The notes: a model not told the origin generated them from the sequence alone. A stretch of 64,000 bases of DNA from Polytrichum commune (GCA_950295325.1 OX485809.1:9300001-9364000); one strand, 5' to 3'. Shown: positions 27,101 through 38,543, numbered from the stretch's first letter. Numbers and translations are program-made.

Positions 27101-27480
27101 TCATTTGAGACACAACCAATAGCACTTGGATACTAGTTAAAAGGTTACCAATCAACATGGAGATAATAAAATGTACAAGCTAACATAGACAAGTTGTAAA
27201 CACGGATAGAAAAAAAACAATAAATACAATCAATTGTAACAAGATATGACATTTTGCATAATTATCTACTCCAAAAATAAAAGATTGCATTCAAATGAAA
27301 GAAAACTAAACACAAAAATTGAAAACATTTACATTCATTGTGTTTACAAATACAATCAACCTTGTACCAAATATTTACAATGTGAAGGGTTAGGATATAA
27401 CTATGCATTCTTGAATACATATTAAGGTATATGTCAATATGGGTTGTCCCTCTGTTGAATTCAACTGCTTATTCCCTGAC
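24136..27480. other. Very AT-rich intergenic stretch, no gene seen
   Basis: About 3.3 kb with no reading frame of 60 codons or more on either strand. I see no TIR or LTR pair by eye. Confidence 0.55.
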
Positions 27481-28858
27481 CTCTACCTTCACGTGCGAGA
27501 GTTTCCCACCCACACAAGGCCGATTGTAGCCGTTCTCCCGGGACCTGCAGTTTGCTTTGGCAAATGCTCACTGAAATTTGGAGTCAGCCTCGTGGTTGCA
27601 CGATGGTTGACATAGTGCATTACTGGTCTCCGCCTAATTCCAGCTGCCTAAGCCGCCTGATTCTCCTTGTCTGCCTCCCATGTTTTGGCACACACTACAC
27701 TCTTCACTTCGGTGATGTTCTTCGAGTGCTCAGATCACACCAGTGGCATCAATCTCCCTTTTGTAGGATAATGCGGTGTGATGTCAGAGCTCTGCTCTGC
27801 CCCTTACCTTCACGTGCAATTTCATGCTTTGGTGGCAGTGCCTATTGAATTTTGAATCGGTTGGGTACAACAGTGATGCTTTTACTTCCGTTTGCTTTGG
27901 CAAGCTCTCAGTGCCCGGTTGAATCCCCGCTTCGATGCACCGAAATGACCAGCTTGAATCCCGCCGAGCCACATGCGCACACATGCGCACATTGTCGCAC
28001 CCCTTGCTAGCTCCCCTTAATAATCTTGCCAATTTCCGTTTCTAGCAAAGGTTACGAGAACTAACCCTTCGCATTCCGCCATGCTAATGGTTAGCTCCTC
28101 CTTACCCGGACCTTATAGTTCATAAGAGGGAACCAACCCTCCTACTTTGCTTTCGGGACTCACCCCTTAATCGGTTACCCATTTTTTTGATGTGGACTTC
28201 CACTCCTATGTTGATCATCGCGTTGCCAGAGCAACACTACAACAACCCGAAGCATACTAGGCAACTATGGCCTCACAATGGGCCAAAGCCCATGGAGGCC
28301 GTGCCGTTCGGCCTCGGGTGGGTGAGGCCACACCACCTCACCCATATAAGCCTCTAGGACTCTACGCGGGGCCTCCACCCCACCGTCAACCAACCTCTTG
28401 TCTCTCCACCAAGAGTTGGGGCCAAGTAGACATTTTCCCTTAGCCGCTGGGCCTAGAGGCCCCCAGCAACTTCAGACCATCATAACTTCCTTGTATGATG
28501 TTTGATGCTAACAACAAACCGCTCCATCCTCATCTACGCTTCACGTAGATGCCGATGGACTCCTCACTTGCCCCATTCGCAAGTCTTGGGGAAGTTATGC
28601 CTGTTTGAACCTTGGCAGTCCCGGGAATCACTCCCAGGCACTGCTATACCAGGGCGCTGTCCAGGGACAACACCCCACTCAAATTGCCATAACTCCTAGC
28701 TCACACCTCCGATTGAGGTGTTCTTGAGCATTCTAGAATCACCACGCCATGAGCTACGCATAGCTCATGGCCTTACCCTTGTGCCTCCTAGTCTCCGTGG
28801 ATGGAAGGCGTTCCCAACGCCCGGGGCCCTCACCCACACTAGGATCACTTGGGCCTTA
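27481..28858. other. GC-richer repeat relic on the left flank of the intact retrotransposon
   Basis: Base composition changes sharply from the AT-rich DNA on the left. Reading frames of up to 98 codons show no domain. The last ~160 bp (about 28702-28858, from CACACCTCCGATTGAGGTG to CACTTGGGCC) closely match 40133-40286 on the far side of the retrotransposon, so the element at 28859-40035 inserted into this repeat. The rest resembles non-coding LTR or leader sequence of an older element, without identifiable ends. Confidence 0.5.
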
Positions 28859-29558
28859 TGTGAGCCCAAAAGGGTGCCCACATTTAGTCTTAGACCCTTG
28901 AAACGTTAGTTGATGCACTTTGAAGTAGCATGTTACTTCATAAAAATATAAAAAGAGTGAAATGTTAGTCTTAGAAGTACCATGTTGTAAGAGGCTAGGA
29001 TGTGAGTTGTTATTGTGTTTTTACCTTCGGAAGGATTTGAGTGAATGAGGATAGGTAAGGAGAACTTGGATTGAGTAGTTAGTGAGTAGGCTAGTACAAA
29101 TGGATGGAGACAACCAAAGTGACTCAAGAGGCAAGTGCATTCGAATTGGGATGAATGGAGGATCACATGGAGCGCACAAGTGGACCACCTCATCATGGCC
29201 ACTTAATGGGGAAGGCCCAAGGAAGAATGCAAGGTGGAGGATAAGCAAATTCTCAAAGCACCAATCAAATCACGAGTTAAGCATCGTGGTTTGAATTAAG
29301 TGGTGAGCGACGATTTGGGAAAGTAAGGGGAGAAAGTTATGGCGGCGGAAAGCGAAGGAGGCTAAGTTTGGGTTGAAGCATTCCAAGTTTGGTAAAGTGT
29401 GGTAGGTAGAAAGCCAAGGCTAGTTAAATGTTCGAATTAGGATCCTTGTTGATCATTTGAGGGAGGAAGACTTAGAAGATAGGATTGGCGCCTACTAAGT
29501 AGGAGGAAATCTCAAGGGCTTATCGTGAGCCTTGAGGGTGCTCACCCCCTCAAGCTTA

Positions 29559-29566
29559 CTATATAA
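29559..29566 (+). promoter_or_regulatory. Probable TATA box of the 5' LTR
   Basis: CTATATAA lies about 700 bp into the LTR, followed by a CT-rich stretch (CCCTCATTCTTCCCTCACTC) of the kind seen at plant transcription starts. If used, transcription would begin about 30 bp downstream and mark the U3/R boundary. This is inferred from sequence only. Confidence 0.5.
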
Positions 29567-30076
29567 TCCCTCATTCTTCCCTCACTCATCCTCTCTTTCC
29601 TTTGTGCTCCAAGGCACCCCACGAGTTATAAGTGTGGGTGTGGGAAGCCATATTGGAGCACATGTGTGTGCTTAGTTTTTAGTTTGAGAGCCAAGGCTTG
29701 TTAGCCTTGAAGAGGGCTTGACCTCTTGGTAGAATTAGTGTTGACGTGAAGGATTTTAAAGTTAATTCATGATTCCAATTTGTGGTACTTAAAGTTCATG
29801 TTTTGAATACACGTGGTTGCAAGTTCCATGTTTAAGAGTTGAGCACTTGATGTTGTGATGAGTGCAAAAATATACTTGTGTGGATTAGTTAGTCTTAGTG
29901 AAGTTAGGAAATTCTCTCTCCCCCTCTCCTCTCTAGGATTTTAGGATTTTAGGATTAGAGAAGAATTGTGTGATTAGAAAGGGGTTGTTAGTAGAATTAG
30001 GGAAATTAGGTAGGAAGATTAGTTAAGGGCTTGAATAATTAGTGAGGTAGTTGGGGATTACAACTACAAAGTTGTG

Positions 30077-30265
30077 GGTTCATGAAGGAGCCGGGTTTAT
30101 GAAGGAGCTGGGTTTGTTTAGTTAGAAAGTAAAGAGTTGGGTTTATGAAGGAGCTGGGTTTGTTTAGTTAGAAGCTAAGGAGCTGGGTTCATGAAGGAGC
30201 TGGGTTTATGAAGGAGCTAGGTTTATGTAATTAGAAAGTAAAGAGATGGGTTCATGAAGGAGCTT
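30077..30265 (+). repeat. Variable tandem repeat inside the 5' LTR
   Basis: Variants of ATGAAGGAGCTGGGTTT recur, some joined by a TGTTTAGTTAGAA-type linker and some head to tail. The right LTR has a longer version (39084-39341), so the number and order of units differ between the two LTRs of the same element. Confidence 0.85.
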
Positions 30266-30625
30266 AGTAGATAGCCTACCTAATTAGCTCATAGACAAGT
30301 AGTTAGTTACATTATGCTAGTTAGTGTTATGTGTGGCTTTCACAAGTAAATGTATTTGAGATTGACTATAGAGAATAGTGTTTTTTTTAACACTTGCATC
30401 CTCTCTTTAAAAATAAACCACGTGCACAACTTAATGGAGAATGTGGAGCACTATCGCGATGGCAAGACAAAGGAAGCAAAGACCAAAGTTAAATCCAAGA
30501 CCACTTGAAGGGTGAACCTTGCACTATGGACTCATCCAAGTCCAAATCCAATACCGCGGAGGAATGTGAGCCCAAACCCACTACTCGGACTACGGACGCT
30601 TAAGGGTGGGGGGTTTGGCCTCACA

Positions 30626-31534
30626 TAATTGGTGCGTCCGCCGGGAGCGAAGCGGAAGGTAGTTACAAGACTTGGAGGCGACTAGGAGACTTGGAGGCAA
30701 CTAGGAAAAATTGGAGACACAAACTTGAGAGAAGGGAAGGAGCACCCGAAACTCGGTAAGTATTCTCTCTTTGGGTTACATTTGAATTCATTGTATTTCA
30801 ACTATTCCTTGGAATGAATTGCATTGTCAATTACGCAAATTCATTTTTGAGGAAGGAGCGCGGCGAAGGTACGTCCTCAACCTTTTTGGGGATTTGCTAA
30901 GAACTTAAAAGGAACCTATAACCGAGTAGCTCATTAAAACATTAGAGGGTAAATTCACCTTAGGACATTGAACTTTGACACTCACCTCGGGGTGAGTCTC
31001 AAAGTTTTGGGAGTTGTCATTTCATGCTCTAGATTAAATTAATATTTCACAAAGTTTATGGTGTTGTTACATTGAGTCACGATTGAGGGGAGTGCTAACT
31101 CACAGGGGGATGCGATTGCTCAAGGTATGTTTATTTCTTCAAAGTGAACTCATTAACTAATTAAGGAATGCCTTTTGTACTCGTGATTGTTGTTATCCGT
31201 TGTAGAGGGTAATTCCCAAATTGTGGATGGTGTGAGAAGTTGAAGGGTGAAGCCTCGACTTTTAACATAATCTACTCGGAAGGTCACCCCCTCACAATCG
31301 GTATTGTGGTGAGTGTTAATTTGCGGGAAGGTGCGGAGGTGATGCTCCGACTTAACCAAAAAATTAACATGAACATGCCTATCCCCTATTGGGATTCTTT
31401 CACCTAAGTGGGCTTGCAGGTTCTTTTCCTCACCTCCTAAAAAAATTATAACCACACCAAGACAAGTGAAAATATTAAGAGGGGAATTGCTAGGATTATG
31501 TGTGGTCAAGTGAGGGTCGATCGATTCTTATGGA
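30626..31534 (+). other. Leader of element 1 with possible primer-binding site and splice signals
   Basis: Directly after the LTR, the sequence TGGTGCGTCCGCCGGG (30630-30645) sits where a tRNA primer-binding site is expected and begins with the usual TGG. I cannot assign the tRNA. A strong donor-like sequence, CG|GTAAGTAT, lies at 30756, another (AAG|GTATGT) at 31125, and an acceptor-like TTATCCGTTGTAG ends at 31205. A leader intron is therefore possible but unproven. No long frame precedes the gag-pol start. Confidence 0.5.
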
Positions 31535-34500
31535 ATGCAAGGTAGGACTCGCTCACAAAAACCAAGTTTGATAGTAGGACTAGAGAAATCTACTCGAAAG
31601 AGGCGGTCCTCTAAAATCAGTGATAGATTAGAACAAGATAATGTTAGAATAGAGAGTTGTTTGAACGTCGAACCTAGGACTAGGTCAATTCTAGACACCT
31701 TAGAACTTGGAGCTCAACTTGAAGAGGAGATCACTCCCTCCAAATTGAGTGGTGAAACTTCTTCGGAAAATTACACACTTAGAGAAGAATTCCCGGTAGA
31801 AGTTGATAGGGGATTGTTGAATAGTTCACCGGTCACCATGGCCGAGGAACGGGGGATGGATCCACCACCCATACCCCCAATTCCGCCCATACCTCCTATA
31901 CCTCCAATAGACCCATTGGTTAGGCCAAGAGGCCTACCAATTGTGGTTCCACAAAATTTAGCGGCGATGGATATGCCATCTCATCTCCCTAAATTTTATG
32001 GGACCAAGGATGAGGACCCCTCTCGGCACATGGAACGGTATATCGAACGGTTGGCTAGCTTCCTCATAACCGACCCGGGTTATTGGTTAGTGTGGTTTCC
32101 TACCACTCTAGAGGGGGAAGCCTATGAATGGTATCGGGATCATGCCGAGGGACATTTTAGGGGATGGGAACAATTACAAAGGGAGTTTCTTAACGAATTT
32201 AGGCCGGAAGTGGGTCAAAGTACCGCATTAAGGGCATTGTCGTCATTGAAGCAAGGAAGGGAGGAAGAAATTTCGGCTTACATTAGGAGGTTTGATTTAG
32301 TGTGCACTAGATTTGTGGGTACCATGCTCAACGACGACATGCTAAAGCAATTTTTCATTCAAGGGTTTTTTAAGTCCGGAACTATTAGGGGTGTTCTAGA
32401 AAGGAATCCCTTGACCTTGGCGGATGCCAAGCGTGCGGCTAGAGATATTGAAAACTTGGATAAAGATCACGAAAGGCTATGGAGAAGGGAGGATGAATTG
32501 ATCCCACAATTCATCCCCATACGCCCTAGGGTGGTAGCGGTAGAACCCGCTAAGTATGAGAACCAAATTCCATATGCCATTGTGTACACCGGTCCCCGAC
32601 CTTTAGCGGTTAGGGAACCGGCACCTCTTTTGGCACTACCGGCCCCTAGAACGGATCCACACTTGGAGGAGGTTGAGAGAAGACTAGGTGCTAGCCAACT
32701 AGGATTCCAAGAGGCTATGATAAAACAAATGCAAAGCCTCACGGATCAAATGTCATTAATGATCCGGAGTCAACAACCGGGGCCTCCACCCCCGGTTGAG
32801 TCGGGTAGGCATTCTTCCGGATTATGGTGTGTCCAATGTGGCCAACCGGGCCACACGCGTCAATTTTGTAGAAGTGGACAAAACCGTGACCAAAGAGGAA
32901 ACGGTAACCCACCTCAACAAAATCAACGAGGTCAAGCGCCACCTCACTATGGAAATGGAAGCAATAGAGGACCACAACCTAGAGGGCAAGGTGGCAAAAA
33001 TTTAGAGAAGAAGGAATTTCATCCCTTTTGTGGAAGGTGGCACGCTCAAGGACAATGTTGGTCCGAAGGTCAAGAGTTTAATTGTAGCAATTGTGGAGGA
33101 AGTCATCCTTCGGATACGTGTCGCCAACCGGACAAAATAATTAATGTCCCTTACCCGGTGGCTAATCCACAACAACAAGCAAGGGATAATATGCGAGGTG
33201 CTAGGCCACAAGGAGTACCGGCCAATGAACTTAGGCCACCTAACTTATACTATGACCATAGTAATGCTAGGCAAACTTTTCATCCACCGGTGGGCTTGCA
33301 AACTACAACCGGTTACATTCCAATACAAAATAGACAAGGAGTTCCACCTAATGTTAGTAACGGGAGACAAGCGCCTCCAACGGATCCGGGACCATCTAAC
33401 TCCCAAGATGTTAGGTTCATGGATGGAGTGTTGGAGGCCACATGTGATGACATGCTTCCTCTCCCAACGAAAATTGGAGAGGAGCAAAGTCAATGGCCTC
33501 CTCACACCAATGCTATTACATATGAGTTAGTGAAGGGTAAGGGTGTGGTTGAAGAAGCACCTGCACTAGCGGTAACTACTAGGGCTAGGAGAGGGGATGC
33601 CCCGTTGGAGGTAGGAATAGGAGAGCAAGGAAATTACTCTTCGGATGAAGAGATTAATCTCTCCGAGTTGGATAGGGTAGCTAGAAGAGCTACTAAGGAT
33701 GTGGAGAGGGAAAATATAATTTTACAAGATAGGGAGAGGACTAATGCGGTACATGACTTGGATAATAGCGATGTGGGTGAATGGGAAGGACCGGGGGTTC
33801 CCGTAGACGAATTCGACGTAGTGGGTAATTCTAAGGTGGAAAGATCTACCGGGTACGACTTGTGGGCGGACCTTAGTACACTCAAGGCGGATATTACTTT
33901 CGGCCAACTATTGGAAATTTCACCCACGGCAAGGAAAACATTAAAGGAGGGAATGCCGGTACACAAGAGGATGAGGAAGGTGAAAGCTAAAATAGCCGCT
34001 AGGATCCAATCACAAGGTGGAAGAGACGTGAAAGCTATAGAAATAGAAGTTGTTATAGTAGATAAGGTGGTTCCTAATGTGCTAGTCGACGGAGGGAGTA
34101 GTCTAAATATACTACCGGAGGATACTATGAAAAAATTGGGACTTGGACTCACGGGGCCTTCACCTTTGGTCATAAATATGGCAAATCAAAGTTCGACTAC
34201 GCCTTTGGGGATGATCAAGGATTGTAGAATGACTACGGGAGGTGAGGAGTACTTGGTCACCTTCCATGTCATTAAAATGCACTCCAACAAGGACACCTTC
34301 CCCATTTTGCTAGGTAGGCCTTGGTTGCGGATGGCGAATGCTATGGTCAATTGGGGTGGACCTAAACCATCCATCACTTATGGTCCGGAGGGTAATAGGG
34401 TCATAGTGTCCATTGGTTCATTAGAAGGATGGATGAAGAAGGAGATGTATTTGCCATTGGAGAAGGAAATTGATGACTTAAACGAGAATGAGATTGGCAA

Positions 34501-37500
34501 GGCATTGGTGGGAGTCGTCCATCCCGAAGGTCAAAGGGTTGTTATAGATTCGGGCTCGGGAAGTCTAGGTCCTAATTTTTACAATTATGGGGATAATGGG
34601 GATTATGCCCAATGGCTAAGGGAGTACCCCGAGTCCGAGGTTGATGTAATGGTTACATTTCACCAAGTAGGCTTAGGGAGTGAATTTCCTAGTGTTAGTT
34701 TAGGAGAGGGCTCATTGTTGGAGCCATGTGAGGTGCTCACCGAGGAAGAGTGGGTTAGCGGTGGGTTAACACCTTGGGTAGATGACGTGGAAGAGGGTGA
34801 GGTTAGTTTAATTCATGTAGATGGGACTCAAGAGGAGGATGTGATTATTGAGTCATCGAAATTGGAGGAGCCTTTACATTTCAAGACCACGTCTACGGGG
34901 ATAGTTGTAGGTCAAGATGTGAAAGATTACCCCAATGTGCCTTCCGATTGGTATCGGAACAAAGAGGAACAAGCACATGTGTCGGAAGCGGATTGGCGGT
35001 ACGTGGATGTGAAATTAAAGGATGGAAAAACCCGACAAATGAAGATGGGCTCCAAATTGGGGGAGAAAGAGGTTAGGGAGTATAGCAATTTGGTGGATGA
35101 GTTTAGTGATACTTTTGCATGGTCCTACGATGAGCTTAAGGGAATTCCTAGGGAAATGGTAGAGCACCGGATTCCTTTAATTCCGGGGGCGAGGCCAATT
35201 AGACAAAAGGAGAGGAGGATGAATCCTCAATTGCAATTGTTGGTGAAAGCGGAATTGGAAAGGTTATTGAAGGCCGGGTTTATCAAGCCGGTGGAAATCA
35301 CGGATTGGGTTTCTCCTATGGTCTTAGTAAAGAAAAAAAATGGGAAATTAAGGGTTTGTGTCGACTATAGGAAATTGAATTCGTGCACACAAAAGGATCA
35401 CTTCCCCTTACCTTTTATCACCTTGTTGCTTGAGGAGGTTGGAGGTCATTCGCGATATACCTTTATGGATGGGTATGCGGGTTATAATCAAATTTCCATA
35501 GCCCTCCAAGATATCCATAAAACGGCTTTTACTACACCTTGGGGTACTTTTGTGTGGGTAGTGATGCCATTTGGGTTATGTAATGCCCCGGCTACTTTCC
35601 AACGATTAGTAATGTATATCTTCACCGACTTGTTGTTCAAATGCATGACCGTCTTTGTGGACGATTTTAGCACACAAAGTAATGTGGATGATCACCTACA
35701 TTGTGTTAGGGAGGCATTGGTTAGGTGTAGGAAGATGAGGTTAGCATTGAACCCGGATAAGACATTTTTGGGAGTGAATAAGGGAGTGTTGTTGGGTTAT
35801 GTTGTTAGTGAGAAAGGTAGAGAACCCGATCCGGATAAGATTGCGGCCATAAGCGACTTGGCAACTCCAACCAATTCCAAGGGGATCTCTAAGTTGTTAG
35901 GACATGTGGGATGGTACCGGGAACTTATTCCTAATTTTTCAAAGATAGCGGTGCCCATTACCCATTTGCTCAAAAAGGATGTCAAATTCGAGTGGACGGA
36001 TGCTTGTCAAAAAGCCTTTGAGGAATTGCGGGATAGGTTGAGCACCTATCCGGTGTTGATACCACCCAATTGGGGTAAACCTTTTCACGTCTATTGTGAT
36101 GCTAGTAATGTGGCAATAGGGAGTGCGCTTTGTCAAGCAACGGGAGAAAAAGAGAAGGATCAACCTATAGCTTATGCGAGTAAGCAATTGACCCCCGCCG
36201 AAAGAAACTACTCTACAACGGAGAGGGAGTGCCTAGCCATGGTGTTTTCCGTTAAAAAGTTTAGGCATTACCTCATGTGCAACCCGGTTGTATTTTTTGT
36301 TGACCACATGGCTATCAAATATCTAATTAACAAGGCGGAGTTAAGTAGTAGGTTAGCTAGGTGGGTTTTGTTATTAGAAGAATTCGACTACACGGTGGAA
36401 TATAAACCGGGTCGTATGCATTTACAAGCGGACCACTTGTCTAGGTTGTCGGAGGAGATAGGAAAAAATCCGGTAAATGATATGTTAGTAGATGATAGCC
36501 TCTTTGTGGTCACTTCTACACCGGAGTGGTATGCGGGCATAGTGGAATTTCTAACAACCCACAAGTTGCCCAAAGAGTGGACAAAAGAAGAGAGAAGGAA
36601 GGTGAGGGTAAATAGTAGGCAATTTGTTGTAGTGGGCCATAGGTTGTTTAGAAGGGGGTCCGATGGTATTTTACGACGATGCGTGTCAAAAACGGAGGTT
36701 GAAGCGATTTTAATCGCTTGCCACGATAGCGCTTGCGGCGGTCACTTCGCGGGTCAACTCACCGGGCAAAAAATACTTAGAGCGGGCTACTTTTGGCCTA
36801 CACTATTTAAGGACGCCCATGACTATGTAAGGAAATGCGACGCTTGCCAACGGTATGCCCGAGACGACCTTAGAATGGAGATGCCTTTACATGTATCATT
36901 ACCCTTAATTCCTTTCGAAAAATGGGGCATCGACTATGTGGGTGAGGTCCATCCCCAATCTTCAAAAGAAATGAAATATATTGTGGTGGCAACCGAGTAC
37001 CTCACCAAGTGGGCGGAAGCCAAAGCGGTGAAGACCGACACGGCGGAACACGCGGCAACATTTATGTACGAAAACATAATTTCGCGGTTCGGGGTGCCGA
37101 AGATCCTAGTAAGCGATAGGGGTACTCACTTTTTGAATGACTTGATTCGAGAGATGACAGAGAAATTTAAAATTGATCACCGGAAGACTACTCCCTACCA
37201 CCCACAAACCAATGGACAAACGGAAAGGGTTAACGGAATTTTGGTGAGTATACTACGCAAGACGGTTATAGACTCGAAGCGGGATTGGGATACGAAACTA
37301 ACGGCGGCACTTTGGGCATACCGTACAACCTATAAGGTAACTACGCGTGCTACACCATTTTTCTTAGTCTATGGTCTTGAAGCGACACTACCAATCGAAT
37401 ATGAAGTCGAGTCACTTAGGGTGGCCGTGAGTACGAGACTTACCGAAAGTCAATCCTTACGAAATCGACTAACCGATTTGGAAGCACTTGACGAAGGGAG

Positions 37501-37774
37501 GAGAATGGCGGCTCAACATATTGAGGCAATCCAAAGAAGGAGAAAGATTACTTTCGACAAACGACATAAGAGAAGGGCCCTAATACCGGGAATGATGGTC
37601 ATGATTCAAGACGCACGAAAGCTTGAATTTCCGGCGAAATTCAATGCGGTATGGTTAGGACCTTACCTTGTCTATGAGGTCTTTCCTAATAATTCAATTC
37701 AATTGGAAACGTTGAATGGTGAGCTCTTTCCTACCCGTACATCGGGAAGTAGATGTAAGGAGTACCGAGCTTGA
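31535..37774 (+). CDS. Ty3/gypsy Gag-Pol polyprotein, intact, Athila/Tat-like
   Basis: One uninterrupted 2079-codon frame encodes all proteins needed for retrotransposition. A PPIPPIP repeat lies near residues 109-126. The Gag domain spans about 145-290 (YEWYRDH, FLNEFRP), with a CCHC knuckle at 432-445 (CVQCGQPGH) and a second Cys/His cluster near 517. The protease motif VDGGSSLNIL has its Asp at 852. Reverse transcriptase has VDYRKLN, MPFGLCNAPATFQR and FVDD (first Asp 1376). RNase H has CDAS (Asp 1522), ERE and FVDH. Integrase has an HHCC zinc site from about 1730 and a complete DD35E triad at Asp1800, Asp1861 and Glu1897, then a GPY-type LGPY. There is no chromodomain. Gag and Pol are in one frame. 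A Met lies at codon 1; the out-of-frame ATG 5 bases upstream gives no long product. The RT and protease motifs point to the Athila/Tat side of plant gypsy elements, which is inference. No clear polypurine tract is visible between the stop and the right LTR. Confidence 0.96.
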   Translation: MQGRTRSQKPSLIVGLEKSTRKRRSSKISDRLEQDNVRIESCLNVEPRTRSILDTLELGAQLEEEITPSKLSGETSSENYTLREEFPVEVDRGLLNSSPVTMAEERGMDPPPIPPIPPIPPIPPIDPLVRPRGLPIVVPQNLAAMDMPSHLPKFYGTKDEDPSRHMERYIERLASFLITDPGYWLVWFPTTLEGEAYEWYRDHAEGHFRGWEQLQREFLNEFRPEVGQSTALRALSSLKQGREEEISAYIRRFDLVCTRFVGTMLNDDMLKQFFIQGFFKSGTIRGVLERNPLTLADAKRAARDIENLDKDHERLWRREDELIPQFIPIRPRVVAVEPAKYENQIPYAIVYTGPRPLAVREPAPLLALPAPRTDPHLEEVERRLGASQLGFQEAMIKQMQSLTDQMSLMIRSQQPGPPPPVESGRHSSGLWCVQCGQPGHTRQFCRSGQNRDQRGNGNPPQQNQRGQAPPHYGNGSNRGPQPRGQGGKNLEKKEFHPFCGRWHAQGQCWSEGQEFNCSNCGGSHPSDTCRQPDKIINVPYPVANPQQQARDNMRGARPQGVPANELRPPNLYYDHSNARQTFHPPVGLQTTTGYIPIQNRQGVPPNVSNGRQAPPTDPGPSNSQDVRFMDGVLEATCDDMLPLPTKIGEEQSQWPPHTNAITYELVKGKGVVEEAPALAVTTRARRGDAPLEVGIGEQGNYSSDEEINLSELDRVARRATKDVERENIILQDRERTNAVHDLDNSDVGEWEGPGVPVDEFDVVGNSKVERSTGYDLWADLSTLKADITFGQLLEISPTARKTLKEGMPVHKRMRKVKAKIAARIQSQGGRDVKAIEIEVVIVDKVVPNVLVDGGSSLNILPEDTMKKLGLGLTGPSPLVINMANQSSTTPLGMIKDCRMTTGGEEYLVTFHVIKMHSNKDTFPILLGRPWLRMANAMVNWGGPKPSITYGPEGNRVIVSIGSLEGWMKKEMYLPLEKEIDDLNENEIGKALVGVVHPEGQRVVIDSGSGSLGPNFYNYGDNGDYAQWLREYPESEVDVMVTFHQVGLGSEFPSVSLGEGSLLEPCEVLTEEEWVSGGLTPWVDDVEEGEVSLIHVDGTQEEDVIIESSKLEEPLHFKTTSTGIVVGQDVKDYPNVPSDWYRNKEEQAHVSEADWRYVDVKLKDGKTRQMKMGSKLGEKEVREYSNLVDEFSDTFAWSYDELKGIPREMVEHRIPLIPGARPIRQKERRMNPQLQLLVKAELERLLKAGFIKPVEITDWVSPMVLVKKKNGKLRVCVDYRKLNSCTQKDHFPLPFITLLLEEVGGHSRYTFMDGYAGYNQISIALQDIHKTAFTTPWGTFVWVVMPFGLCNAPATFQRLVMYIFTDLLFKCMTVFVDDFSTQSNVDDHLHCVREALVRCRKMRLALNPDKTFLGVNKGVLLGYVVSEKGREPDPDKIAAISDLATPTNSKGISKLLGHVGWYRELIPNFSKIAVPITHLLKKDVKFEWTDACQKAFEELRDRLSTYPVLIPPNWGKPFHVYCDASNVAIGSALCQATGEKEKDQPIAYASKQLTPAERNYSTTERECLAMVFSVKKFRHYLMCNPVVFFVDHMAIKYLINKAELSSRLARWVLLLEEFDYTVEYKPGRMHLQADHLSRLSEEIGKNPVNDMLVDDSLFVVTSTPEWYAGIVEFLTTHKLPKEWTKEERRKVRVNSRQFVVVGHRLFRRGSDGILRRCVSKTEVEAILIACHDSACGGHFAGQLTGQKILRAGYFWPTLFKDAHDYVRKCDACQRYARDDLRMEMPLHVSLPLIPFEKWGIDYVGEVHPQSSKEMKYIVVATEYLTKWAEAKAVKTDTAEHAATFMYENIISRFGVPKILVSDRGTHFLNDLIREMTEKFKIDHRKTTPYHPQTNGQTERVNGILVSILRKTVIDSKRDWDTKLTAALWAYRTTYKVTTRATPFFLVYGLEATLPIEYEVESLRVAVSTRLTESQSLRNRLTDLEALDEGRRMAAQHIEAIQRRRKITFDKRHKRRALIPGMMVMIQDARKLEFPAKFNAVWLGPYLVYEVFPNNSIQLETLNGELFPTRTSGSRCKEYRA

Positions 37775-38535
37775 CTAGGCAACTTACCCTTGGAGCAAGA
37801 GATGTTTGGATTCATCCCCCGATGGTCGCCAATTATGTGAGCCCAAAAGGGTGCCCACATTTAGTCTTAGACCCTTGAAACGTTAGTTGATGCACTTTGA
37901 AGTAGCATGTTACTTCATAAAAATATAAAAAGAGTGAAATGTTAGTCTTAGAAGTACCATGTTGTAAGAGGCTAGGATGTGAGTTGTTATTGTGTTTTTA
38001 CCTTCGGAAGGATTTGAGTGAATGAGGATAGGTAAGGAGAACTTGGATTGAGTAGTTAGTGAGTAGGCTAGTACAAATGGATGGAGACAACCAAAGTGAC
38101 TCAAGAGGCAAGTGCATTCGAATTGGGATGAATGGAGGATCACATGGAGCGCACAAGTGGACCACCTCATCATGGCCACTTAATGGGGAAGGCCCAAGGA
38201 AGAATGCAAGGTGGAGGATAAGCAAATTCTCAAAGCACCAATCAAATCACGAGTTAAGCATCGTGGTTTGAATTAAGTGGTGAGCGACGATTTGGGAAAG
38301 TAAGGGGAGAAAGTTATGGCGGCGGAAAGCGAAGGAGGCTAAGTTTGGGTTGAAGCATTCCAAGTTTGGTAAAGTGTGGTAGGTAGAAAGCCAAGGCTAG
38401 TTAAATGTTCGAATTAGGATCCTTGTTGATCATTTGAGGGAGGAAGACTTAGAAGATAGGATTGGCGCCTACTAAGTAGGAGGAAATCTCAAGGGCTTAT
38501 CGTGAGCCTTGAGGGTGCTCACCCCCTCAAGCTTA

Positions 38536-38543
38536 CTATATAA
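38536..38543 (+). promoter_or_regulatory. TATA box copy in the 3' LTR
   Basis: This is the counterpart of the CTATATAA in the left LTR, at the same offset. From the 3' LTR it could drive read-through into flanking DNA. The function is inferred from sequence only. Confidence 0.45.

Larger units (their letters stand above)
28859..30625 (+). repeat. Left (5') LTR of intact Ty3/gypsy element 1
   Basis: This 1767-bp repeat begins TGTGAGCCC and ends GGCCTCACA, so its tips are the short inverted repeat TGTGAG/CTCACA. Positions 28859-29919 correspond to 37836-38896 at a constant offset of 8977 and look identical by eye. The next ~150 bp differ from the right LTR, then comes a variable GGAGCTGGGTTT repeat, and the LTRs agree again from about 30266. 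At 30488/30489 this LTR lacks the 335-bp segment present in the right LTR. Frames inside (for example 29021-29248) are also present in the other LTR and need not be coding. Confidence 0.93.

Noticed and set aside
27552-28032. Frames 27552-27848 (plus) and 27784-28032 (minus) in GC-rich DNA as genes
   Set aside because: GC-rich DNA lengthens chance frames. They overlap on opposite strands, contain no domain and lie in a repeat-like flank.
29021-29248. Frames inside the LTRs of element 1 as genes
   Set aside because: The identical frames recur in the other LTR because the LTR itself is duplicated; there is no domain.
37400-37774. Chromodomain at the C-terminus of element 1
   Set aside because: After the GPY-type motif the protein ends within about 35 residues, with no chromodomain-like pattern.
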